The notes beneath the pieces were generated by a model. The model was given only the letters and a program-made list of their open reading frames with translations. It searched no databases and was not told the DNA's origin. From Ignavibacteria bacterium (GTDB taxonomy: Bacteria > Bacteroidota > Ignavibacteria > Tepidaquicellales > OLB5): a DNA stretch of 5,312 nt. Location: positions 1-5,312 of the forward strand of contig JAUQWT010000331.1 in NCBI GenBank assembly GCA_030835005.1. The letters are read 5' to 3'. How positions within the stretch are numbered: position 1 is the stretch's first letter; every line of letters starts with the position of its first letter. Shown here piece after piece: positions 1 to 5,312 of this stretch. The position numbers and the translations under genes are program-made.

Positions 1-611
1 GTTATTCCGAAAATTATTACCGCAACTATCAGAAATGTCCAGAAAAAATCAGTGAATTTTGGTACCTCGTAAAACATATATTTCATACTGCTGAGCTCTG
101 GTACCATTTCAAGACTCTTTACTCCGTTATCGTAAACATAAACACCGCGAAATCCCTGAGATGCGCCGATAAAATTCAGGTTCTGTATCACAACTCTTAT
201 GATCTCGCTAAATCCAAGTGTTGTGATAGCAAGATAATCTCCTTTCAGCCTGAGCGATGGCACACCGACTATAACACCAACAATTGCAGCACCTGCGCCG
301 CCAATCAGCAGTACCCCAATAAACCAGATAGCCCTGCCAATTGTACCATCACCTAAAACTGCGAGAAGGTTAGGAGCGAAATACGCGCTTAGCGCAGCAG
401 AAACATAGGCGCCTATTGCCATAAATCCGGCATGTCCCAATGAAAACTGCCCGGTATAACCGTTAATCAGATTCAGGCTTGTAGCCAGAACAATATTTAT
501 ACCGCAATAAATAATAATTTGATAGTAGTAAGAGTTTATTGAGCTTGAAAAAAGGTTAACCACAAATATCAAAGCAACCGAAATCAGGAATAATATCTTG
601 GTATTTTTCAC
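1..611 (-). CDS. livM: Branched-chain amino acid ABC transporter permease, LivM-type (3' part outside window)
   Basis: This is an inner-membrane permease subunit of a high-affinity branched-chain amino acid (Leu/Ile/Val or related) ABC importer. The window holds the first 203 codons; family members usually have about 300-350 residues, so the C-terminal third lies beyond the left edge. Reading the minus strand gives a long hydrophobic protein with the family hallmarks GYTGQFSLGHAGFMAIGAY at residues 51-69 and PSLRLKGDYLAITTLGFSEI at 118-137, the latter being the conserved loop region of LivM permeases. Hydrophobic segments are visible near residues 5-21, 31-48, 95-117 and 190-203. The GTG start at 611 is chosen because an AAGGA sequence lies four bases upstream, an in-frame stop occurs eight codons upstream, and no ATG lies between them. 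The gene is divergent from the metal-handling genes and functionally unrelated to them. The family assignment is firm; the exact substrate is not known. Confidence 0.93.
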   Translation of the reverse strand, partial: MKNTKILFLISVALIFVVNLFSSSINSYYYQIIIYCGINIVLATSLNLINGYTGQFSLGHAGFMAIGAYVSAALSAYFAPNLLAVLGDGTIGRAIWFIGVLLIGGAGAAIVGVIVGVPSLRLKGDYLAITTLGFSEIIRVVIQNLNFIGASQGFRGVYVYDNGVKSLEMVPELSSMKYMFYEVPKFTDFFWTFLIVAVIIFGI

Positions 612-615
612 GTAA

Positions 616-620
616 TCCTT
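616..620 (-). promoter_or_regulatory. Ribosome binding site for the livM GTG start
   Basis: The minus strand reads AAGGA, followed by four bases (TTAC) and then the GTG codon at 611-609. This supports the GTG start. It is the clearest Shine-Dalgarno sequence in the window; the plus-strand genes have weak or no such sequence. Confidence 0.6.
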
Positions 621-654
621 AACAAAATGAAATTAATTGACCTTTTTACATCAC

Positions 655-660
655 ATTATA
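655..660 (-). promoter_or_regulatory. Candidate -10 element (TATAAT) for livM
   Basis: The minus strand reads a perfect TATAAT, 43 bp upstream of the livM GTG start. No good -35 hexamer sits 16-18 bp further upstream, and the bases just before it (GTG) do not form a TGn extended -10. In such AT-rich DNA a chance match is possible, so this is only a candidate. Confidence 0.35.
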
Positions 661-680
661 CACAAAATTAAGCAAATTAA

Positions 681-713
681 GGTAATTATCAAAGGTTATT
701 TGGATTAATTACC
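681..713. repeat. 8-bp perfect inverted repeat in the divergent intergenic region
   Basis: GGTAATTA at 681-688 is the exact reverse complement of TAATTACC at 706-713, with a 17-base spacer. It lies between the candidate livM -10 element and the start of the rightward gene set. It could be a regulator site or a weak hairpin. No regulator can be named from the sequence. Confidence 0.35.
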
Positions 714-779
714 GGGAAACTCAAAATATTGAAACTAAATTTTGATGAGCGTAGTTTTAATTCCTAGAAAGGTATTGTA

Positions 780-800
780 TTGTTTTACAAAAAATTGTAA
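780..800. promoter_or_regulatory. Overlapping inverted repeats just upstream of the metal operon; candidate operator
   Basis: TTACAA at 785-790 and TTGTAA at 795-800 form a perfect 6-bp dyad around an AAAA spacer. The left arm also pairs with an overlapping TTGT at 780-783 (TTGT-TTT-ACAA). The dyad ends eight bases before the GTG at 809. TACA/TGTA half sites are typical of BlaI/CopY-family repressor operators, although the spacing here (six bases) is wider than the classic cop box TACAnnTGTA. A metal-responsive repressor site is therefore an inference; a weak hairpin affecting translation is an alternative. Confidence 0.35.
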
Positions 801-808
801 GTTTATAA

Positions 809-1207
809 GTGACTAGAACTGTCAGAAAATATTTGATCCCGGGCTTAGCATTACTGCTGATCTTATCAAATTTCAGCTTTGCGACTAATTTGATGTTTTG
901 CCAAATGAATAGTGCTGATAAAGTTTGTCAATGCGATCGGAATAATGAGAAAGATTACAGTGGTCTCAGCCTTACAAAAGAGAAATCTAAATGCTGCACC
1001 GAAGAAACAACTGAACTTTCTAATACAAATAACCTATTATCATTTAAGACTGAACTACCCCAGGATATAACTGCATTAGGCTCGTTTGCTGGTAATTACT
1101 CTATTGATATTTGTCTTGTTAACGTCGCATTTATAAAATTCATATTCGATAAACCCCGTTACCCTAAATTAGATATTCCGATATTAACCTCCTCGCTTCT
1201 TATTTAA
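809..1207 (+). CDS. Small secreted Cys-rich protein, HYC_CC_PP family-like
   Basis: This 132-residue protein has a Lys/Arg-rich start (residues 3-7) and a hydrophobic segment (about 9-24) ending in SFA, as expected for a signal peptide cleaved near residue 25. The mature part holds six cysteines: C31, C40, C42, the pair C62-C63, and C102. The layout (a Cys soon after the signal peptide, a CxC, a Lys-rich stretch leading into CC, then a Pro-containing C-terminal stretch ending in SSLLI) resembles the small HYC_CC_PP proteins that Bacteroidota often carry beside metal-efflux genes. The HYC motif itself is not intact (FCQ is seen), so membership is tentative. A periplasmic metal-binding or sensing role is inferred from the cysteines and from the efflux genes 92 bp downstream. 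The GTG start is favoured because an in-frame TAA abuts it, and the next plausible starts would remove the charged part of the signal peptide. No Shine-Dalgarno sequence is seen. Confidence 0.72.
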   Translation: MTRTVRKYLIPGLALLLILSNFSFATNLMFCQMNSADKVCQCDRNNEKDYSGLSLTKEKSKCCTEETTELSNTNNLLSFKTELPQDITALGSFAGNYSIDICLVNVAFIKFIFDKPRYPKLDIPILTSSLLI

Positions 1208-1241
1208 CTTAATCTCAATCCGATTATTGGCTTTACTGTAG

Positions 1242-1264
1242 AATAATTTTTATTTGAAATTATT
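1242..1264. repeat. AT-only inverted repeat between the Cys-rich gene and the channel gene
   Basis: AATAATTT at 1242-1249 is the reverse complement of AAATTATT at 1257-1264, with a seven-base loop. The stem has no G-C pair, so it is too weak to be a convincing terminator, although T-rich sequence follows it. It lies in the largest gap (92 bp) of the rightward gene run and could mark partial attenuation or an internal control site. It may equally be chance in AT-rich DNA. Confidence 0.2.
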
Positions 1265-1299
1265 TTATTTACTTTTTTCTTAATTGAGTTCATGAGATC

Positions 1300-2709
1300 A
1301 TGCCTAAACATATTTTAGTATATATAACATTGTTAGCAGCAATTGCATGTAATACATATCCGCAAAACGGATTTGATACTTATCTGCAAAAAGATTCCGT
1401 TTACAGATATAATCAATCATTAAGAACTCTGGATTCTTTGCTATCTATTCAAACGAACGGGAGCCGAAACGATACGGCGTTCTATAACACTTATGGAAAA
1501 GCTGAGACTGTTACTTTAAGCCAGTTACTTTTTGCCGCTATGAACAACAATCCTGTTTTGACTTCAATGCAGACAAGTATTGATGTGAATAACTTCCAGG
1601 CAGAAGGAAAATCCTACCTTCCTGACCCTATGTTTGAGTTTGAGCTTGATGATATAATGAGTGATTTCAAAAGAGTTGGGATGATAAATTTTTATTTATC
1701 GCAAATGTTTCCTTTCCCCGGGAAACTCTCTCTTGAAAAGAAGGCTGTCCTTAATTCAAAATCCATGATGCAAAGCGAAAGACTTTCAATGGCTGTTGAT
1801 ATAATGAATATGGTAAAAATGAATTATTATGATCTGTTTTTACTCAGCAGGAAGATCAAGATAAACAATGATGATCAGCTTATAATGAAAACATTCATAA
1901 CAGCCGCAGAAGCGCAATATATGGTTGGTAAGGGCATGCAGCAGGAAGTGTTCAAGTCACAGATCGAGATGTCAAGACTCAAAAATGAAGAATTCATTTT
2001 AACTCAGCAGCGAAAAAATATCTATTCTGAACTTACCAAACTGACAAAATTAGTTATTGACGAAAACACAAAGATCAATTTTGCAGATATTGATTTAGAG
2101 TATTTACTGGACCAAAATAGTTTTTCTATTAACAGCTCAAAAGCTGAGAAACTGGTAGATTATGCTTTCGATCACAGGGCAGACCTGAAGACTCTTCGGA
2201 ATAAGATAATTATGAACCAAACAGATCTTGAAATGGCTAAAATCAACAGGCTGCCGGATTTTAACTTAAAGCTGGGATATAAAATTCTTCCGTTTGAAGA
2301 AAAAAATGCATTTGCAGTAATGGTAGGAATAAACCTGCCTTTTGCGCCATGGAGCAGCGGAAAATATGATAACGATATAATGAGAAGTGAAGTAAGAATA
2401 AAAAGTACTACCCAGGAGTATGACTCTAAAAGAAATGATATAAGGAATGAAATAACAACAATTGTAAATAACATGAACTCACTAAAGGAATCAATGAACT
2501 TCTACCATGGGGTACAGATACCACAAACTGAGAATACAATGAAATCGGCGCAATATTCTTATGAAACGAACATGGGTGGATTCCTTGAGCTGCTGGATGC
2601 ATACAGAATGTACCAGGAAGCAAAACTTATGTATTACGAATCTGTAAACATGTTTTTGAAAATGATAGCAGAACTTGAAAAAGCAACAGGCTTAAACCTG
2701 AAAAATTAA
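1300..2709 (+). CDS. TolC/CusC-like outer-membrane efflux channel
   Basis: This 469-residue protein belongs to the outer-membrane efflux protein (OEP/TolC) family, which forms the trimeric exit duct of tripartite pumps spanning the periplasm and outer membrane. A short signal sequence (residues 3-16) ends in AAIAC, a marginal lipobox with C17 as the possible lipidated residue, as in CusC. A linker of about 50 residues precedes the first OEP repeat at about 70. Family marks of the metal-efflux branch are SQMFPFPGKL at 134-143, the AQYMVGKGMQQEVFKSQIE segment at 205-223, and the second-repeat counterpart around 415-440 (YSYETNMGGFLELLDAYR). Long amphipathic helices fit the periplasmic barrel, and the length is normal for the family. 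The ATG at 1300 gives the signal peptide; no clear Shine-Dalgarno sequence is seen. The adaptor gene begins 17 bp downstream, implying co-transcription. The family is firm; the metal specificity (Cu/Ag-like) is inferred from the neighbours. Confidence 0.93.
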   Translation: MPKHILVYITLLAAIACNTYPQNGFDTYLQKDSVYRYNQSLRTLDSLLSIQTNGSRNDTAFYNTYGKAETVTLSQLLFAAMNNNPVLTSMQTSIDVNNFQAEGKSYLPDPMFEFELDDIMSDFKRVGMINFYLSQMFPFPGKLSLEKKAVLNSKSMMQSERLSMAVDIMNMVKMNYYDLFLLSRKIKINNDDQLIMKTFITAAEAQYMVGKGMQQEVFKSQIEMSRLKNEEFILTQQRKNIYSELTKLTKLVIDENTKINFADIDLEYLLDQNSFSINSSKAEKLVDYAFDHRADLKTLRNKIIMNQTDLEMAKINRLPDFNLKLGYKILPFEEKNAFAVMVGINLPFAPWSSGKYDNDIMRSEVRIKSTTQEYDSKRNDIRNEITTIVNNMNSLKESMNFYHGVQIPQTENTMKSAQYSYETNMGGFLELLDAYRMYQEAKLMYYESVNMFLKMIAELEKATGLNLKN

Positions 2710-2715
2710 AAGTAT

Positions 2716-2721
2716 CAGAAG
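2716..2721 (+). promoter_or_regulatory. Weak ribosome binding site for the adaptor gene
   Basis: CAGAAG lies five bases before the ATG at 2727 and has partial complementarity to the 16S rRNA tail. It supports that start and translation as a second gene of the same transcript. It is a weak match. Confidence 0.3.
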
Positions 2722-2726
2722 TTAAT

Positions 2727-4103
2727 ATGAATAAAACCACTAAAATTCTAATTGCTGTTCTGGCCGTAATTCTGATTATCGCGGGCGGATATTGGGTATT
2801 TACAACTTTTGTAAAAAAGGATAATACGCAATCATCTGAGAAAGAAATTTATACCTGCCCAATGCATCCGCAAATTATACAGGATAGGCCAGGTCAATGT
2901 CCCATATGCGGGATGGACCTAGTGAAGAAAAATCAACTGGATAATGAAGATGCTTCAACTGAACATTCGCTGGGAGAAGTGAATGTGAATTCCGTCAAAC
3001 TTTCCCCTTCACAGCAGGTTCTTGCTAATGTGCAGGTTGAGAAAGTGCGGACAATGCAGTTCCAGGGTGAAAAAACATTTAATGGATATGTAAAGATCAA
3101 TGAAACAAAATTTGCCCATATTTCTACTGCGGTATCAGGGAAAATAGTTAACATGTTTGTAAGTTTTGAAGGACAGATGGTAAAGAAAGGGCAGAAAGTA
3201 TTGGAAATATATTCCCCTGAACTAGTATCTACGCAAAAGGAATATCTATTAGCTCTTGATAACTTCAACCAGGTTAAAACCAGCGGCAACACACTTGCAA
3301 CAGACCAGGCGCAAAGTCTTGTAAATGCTGCAAGGGAAAGACTGATATTGTGGGAAATGACCCGCGGACAAATTGAAGAGCTTGAAAAAAGCCGCAATGT
3401 AAAGACGACCACTATCCAGTATTCTAAATATTCAGGAATTGTAACCAAAAAATATGTTCATGTAGGTCATTGGGCTATGGCAGGTGAAGATATATATGAT
3501 GTAGCTGATCTATCTACAGTGTGGGTAGTTGCAAACGTGTATGAATCAGATATACAATACATCAAAAGCGGGCAGACTGTACAAATATACTCAACTGCTT
3601 ATCCTGATGAAGTTATCGGGGCTAAGATAAATTTCATAAATCCAATTTTCAATCCCGAGTCCAGAACTCTCGAGGTTCGTATTGATGTTTCCAATAAAGA
3701 TATGAAGTTAAAGCCCGATATGTATTTGAAAGTTAAGATCAACACATATGCTACACAGTCTGTTGGAGTCCCTAAAAATGCTGTTATAAGAACCGGTGAC
3801 CATAATTATGTATATATAGAAAAGGAAAAAGGAGTTTATGAACCAATAGAAGTTCAGATAGGATATGAGCAGGACGGATATTATGCAATTACATCAGGCT
3901 TAAATGACGGCGATATGGTGGTAACATCAGGGGGCTTCCTGATAGACAGCGAAACGCAGATACAGAAAGGATTTACTTCCGGTCATGAAAAGCACACCGA
4001 TAATCCTGTAAAAGAGGATAAAGATGGATTGAAGATCAACCCGGGGCAGGATATTTTAAAGGACCTTAAAGAGAAAAATCAAACTGATGAACATAAACAT
4101 TAA
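2727..4103 (+). CDS. CusB-like RND efflux periplasmic adaptor with N-terminal heavy-metal-binding domain
   Basis: This 458-residue membrane-fusion protein would link an inner-membrane RND pump to the TolC-like channel encoded just upstream. Residues 7-28 form an N-terminal hydrophobic anchor or signal. A heavy-metal-binding domain follows, with YTCPMHP at 42-48 and CPICGM at 58-63 (three Cys, His and Met as likely soft-metal ligands). The adaptor core runs from about 90 to 410. It includes the first lipoyl half (about 128-165, with VSGKI and PELVSTQKEYL), a helical hairpin (about 165-222), the second lipoyl half (about 232-262), and a beta-barrel and membrane-proximal part (AVIRTGDHNYVYIE, then GLNDGDMVVTSGGFLIDSE at 391-409). 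A charged tail from about 414 carries HEKH and a terminal HKH, possibly an extra metal site. This architecture is common in copper/silver CusB-like adaptors of Bacteroidota. No pump gene lies beside it in the window. Cu/Ag is the most likely substrate, but other soft metals cannot be excluded. Confidence 0.93.
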   Translation: MNKTTKILIAVLAVILIIAGGYWVFTTFVKKDNTQSSEKEIYTCPMHPQIIQDRPGQCPICGMDLVKKNQLDNEDASTEHSLGEVNVNSVKLSPSQQVLANVQVEKVRTMQFQGEKTFNGYVKINETKFAHISTAVSGKIVNMFVSFEGQMVKKGQKVLEIYSPELVSTQKEYLLALDNFNQVKTSGNTLATDQAQSLVNAARERLILWEMTRGQIEELEKSRNVKTTTIQYSKYSGIVTKKYVHVGHWAMAGEDIYDVADLSTVWVVANVYESDIQYIKSGQTVQIYSTAYPDEVIGAKINFINPIFNPESRTLEVRIDVSNKDMKLKPDMYLKVKINTYATQSVGVPKNAVIRTGDHNYVYIEKEKGVYEPIEVQIGYEQDGYYAITSGLNDGDMVVTSGGFLIDSETQIQKGFTSGHEKHTDNPVKEDKDGLKINPGQDILKDLKEKNQTDEHKH

Positions 4104-4126
4104 TTCATAATTAAATATTAAAAAAA

Positions 4127-4714
4127 ATGAAAATACTAAAATTAACATCCTCGATTATTTTATTCTTCATATTTGTTTTCTCAATTGCGGGCTGCGGGAA
4201 AAAGGAAAATGAAGTTAAAGATAATAAACAATCTACAGAAATGAAAAATGATGAAAAAACAGGCGATATGAAAGATGCAGGCAAAATGGTCAATGATGGT
4301 AAGTACTTCTGCCCTATGCATCCTGCACAGCAGACCGATGATCCTGCAGTTAAATGCCCGATTTGCAAAATGAAACTTAACTCAAAGACCGACTATAACA
4401 AAAAAATGAGCGAGGAGCACGAGGCACTAGAAAAAAAATATGCGGGTAAAAAAGATCTGATTCATTTTGAAGTCAAGTTATCAGTTATTAAATCTGATGA
4501 ATGCGAAAGATTGATAGAAGCGGCTCTTAGCAGTGATAAGGGTGTTGTTGAATACCATATTGATATTGTTAACAGGGTAATCCATATGTACATTGATAAA
4601 GCCAAAACATCAAAATCAAATGTTGAGAAGGTCATCTCTGATGCCGGTTTTGATGCAAATGACACAAAAGCAAAGACAGAAGCAATTGCGAAGCTGCCGG
4701 CTGAATGTAAATAG
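4127..4714 (+). CDS. Lipoprotein with heavy-metal-binding (CPMHP...CPICKM) and degenerate HMA domains
   Basis: This 195-residue protein has a type II signal peptide with lipobox IAGC (C23), so it should be a membrane-anchored periplasmic lipoprotein. A Lys/Asp/Glu/Met-rich linker (24-58) leads to a metal-binding module, YFCPMHP at 60-66 and CPICKM at 77-82; the Gly usual in CPICGM is Lys here. Residues 112-175 have the fold pattern of a heavy-metal-associated (HMA) domain, but the expected MxCxxC is IKSDEC: S123 replaces the first Cys and only C126 remains. The protein ends in LPAECK with C194. The HMA part and tail align without gaps to the next protein. It probably binds or buffers a soft metal near the efflux pump; a chaperone role is inferred. 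The gene starts 23 bp after the adaptor gene in the context TTAAAAAAAATGAAA, with no Shine-Dalgarno sequence, and is presumably co-transcribed. Confidence 0.85.
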   Translation: MKILKLTSSIILFFIFVFSIAGCGKKENEVKDNKQSTEMKNDEKTGDMKDAGKMVNDGKYFCPMHPAQQTDDPAVKCPICKMKLNSKTDYNKKMSEEHEALEKKYAGKKDLIHFEVKLSVIKSDECERLIEAALSSDKGVVEYHIDIVNRVIHMYIDKAKTSKSNVEKVISDAGFDANDTKAKTEAIAKLPAECK

Positions 4715-4756
4715 GACTCCAATTTAATATTTTATAAATTAAACATACTTAAAAAA

Positions 4757-5113
4757 ATGAAAACGAAAATAATCTTCAAATATCTGGACTTTGCATTTCT
4801 TATGCTGTTATTTATTTCATTCGGATTGAAAGCCGAAGGGATCTATGACAGTAAAACGGAAATAATCTCACTTCCCACCGTTCAATGCGGCATGTGCAAA
4901 AAAAATATAGAAAAAGCAGTTAAAAAGATCGATGGCGTAACCAAGATCAGTGTCGATATCAGCGATAAAAAAGCCACCGTAACTTTTGATGACACTAAGA
5001 CTTCATTAACGGCAATAGAAAATGCGATAAGTAATGCAGGTTATCAGGCTAATAATAAAATGGCTGATGAAAAAGCCTACGATAAACTTGATGATTGCTG
5101 TAAGATTCCGTGA
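4757..5113 (+). CDS. Secreted HMA-domain metal-binding protein (MerP/CopZ-like)
   Basis: This 118-residue protein has an N-terminal hydrophobic export signal (about 5-24, probably cleaved near KAEG at 25-28) followed by one HMA domain (about 34-100). The metal site is TVQCGMCKK, giving an intact CxxC (C44, C47), although the Met usually two residues before the first Cys is Val42. The pattern NIEKAVKKIDGV and then VDISDKKATVTFD is typical of the ferredoxin-like HMA fold. The C-terminal tail carries a vicinal pair C114-C115 in KLDDCCK. MerP-like proteins carry Hg(II) and CopZ-like ones Cu(I) to partner transporters; here a periplasmic metal shuttle for the neighbouring efflux proteins is inferred. 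With no MerT, MerA or MerR visible, copper or silver is more likely than mercury. The gene follows the lipoprotein gene by 42 bp with a similar A-rich start context (CTTAAAAAAATGAAAA). Confidence 0.87.
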   Translation: MKTKIIFKYLDFAFLMLLFISFGLKAEGIYDSKTEIISLPTVQCGMCKKNIEKAVKKIDGVTKISVDISDKKATVTFDDTKTSLTAIENAISNAGYQANNKMADEKAYDKLDDCCKIP

Positions 5114-5163
5114 AAACAGAAAATGAACTAAGCACTCATTTAAACTAAAGAAAAATAATTATC

Positions 5164-5312
5164 ATGAAAAACAAAAAAGCTTATTTGCTCATCTTTATGG
5201 CTGTTGCATTATTCGGTATTTACTCTTTCTCTATTGCAAATCCATATGAAATGATTACAGCATCCGCAAGTTCATCATCATCTATATCTGATTCAACAAA
5301 TACAAAAACATA
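5164..5312 (+). CDS. Unidentified secreted or membrane protein, N-terminal 49 codons only
   Basis: An open frame begins at the ATG at 5164 and runs off the right edge. It encodes Lys-rich residues (MKNKK) followed by a hydrophobic stretch (about 6-25) ending in FSIA, a plausible signal peptide or signal anchor. The next residues are Ser/Thr-rich (five Ser in a row near 37-41), suggesting an exported linker. It lies 50 bp after the HMA gene, in the same direction, so it is likely the next gene of the same operon. The start fits the A-rich context (ATCATGAAAAAC). No family can be recognised from this fragment, and no metal-binding motif is present in the visible part. It does not look like the start of a CusA-type pump, which normally begins with a membrane helix followed directly by the porter domain. 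Confidence 0.6.
   Translation, partial: MKNKKAYLLIFMAVALFGIYSFSIANPYEMITASASSSSSISDSTNTKT

Noticed and set aside
1242..1264. Rho-independent terminator between the Cys-rich gene and the channel gene
   Set aside because: The stem consists only of A-T pairs and would be too unstable; kept only as a repeat.
1292..1294. Upstream ATG as start of the channel protein
   Set aside because: It is eight bases from the ATG at 1300 and so is in a different frame from the OEP sequence.
2172..2474. Minus-strand open frame of 100 codons inside the channel gene
   Set aside because: It lies fully within the well-supported OEP gene on the opposite strand and has no recognisable motif; it is a shadow of the real frame.
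2426..2623. Minus-strand open frame of 65 codons within the channel gene
   Set aside because: It is a short antisense shadow without motifs.
2933..3448. Minus-strand open frame of 171 codons inside the adaptor gene
   Set aside because: The plus-strand frame has clear adaptor and metal-domain motifs; the Cys- and Ser-rich antisense product is what reverse reading of that frame yields.
4111..4368. Minus-strand open frame covering the lipoprotein start
   Set aside because: It overlaps the gene with a clear lipobox and metal motif and has no family features or ribosome binding site of note.
4462..4722. Minus-strand open frame at the end of the lipoprotein gene
   Set aside because: It is antisense to the HMA domain and has no independent support.
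4757..5113. Mercury resistance (MerP) operon
   Set aside because: The HMA protein is MerP-like in size, but no MerR, MerT or MerA is visible, and the neighbours are Cus-type efflux genes, which point to Cu/Ag instead.
5111..5149. GTG-initiated 12-codon open frame overlapping the end of the HMA gene
   Set aside because: It is too short, has no ribosome binding site and no conserved feature; it is most likely just spacer.

Overview
The window looks like chromosomal DNA from an AT-rich Gram-negative bacterium of the Bacteroidota/Ignavibacteriota type. The reasons are A-rich start contexts with little or no Shine-Dalgarno sequence, outer-membrane lipoprotein signals, and a metal-efflux gene set built as in that group (an adaptor with an N-terminal CPMHP...CPICGM domain, and a small Cys-rich secreted protein ahead of the efflux genes). 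This placement is inferred from style and not from a marker gene.

Left edge (1-611, minus strand): the N-terminal two thirds of a LivM-type permease of a branched-chain amino acid ABC transporter. It starts at GTG with an AAGGA ribosome binding site and has a perfect TATAAT -10 candidate upstream. It is functionally unrelated to the rest. A 197-bp divergent intergenic region (612-808) follows and contains two inverted-repeat structures. One lies just before the rightward operon and is a plausible operator.

Centre and right (809-5312, plus strand): a run of co-directional genes with short gaps (92, 17, 23, 42 and 50 bp), probably one operon for periplasmic heavy-metal (Cu/Ag-like) handling. 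The order is: a small secreted Cys-rich protein resembling the HYC_CC_PP family; a CusC/TolC-like outer-membrane channel; a CusB-like periplasmic adaptor with an N-terminal heavy-metal-binding domain and a His-containing tail; a lipoprotein combining the same metal-binding domain with a degenerate HMA domain; a secreted MerP/CopZ-like HMA protein with an intact CxxC; and the start of a further secreted or membrane protein that runs off the window.

Together these suggest capture and hand-over of a soft metal ion in the periplasm to a tripartite RND efflux pump. The inner-membrane pump (CusA) is not in the window. The most interesting points are that the last two complete genes are gap-free paralogues over the HMA domain and C-terminal tail, with the lipid-anchored copy having lost the first metal-binding Cys, and that two neighbouring proteins share the CPMHP...CPIC(G/K)M module.
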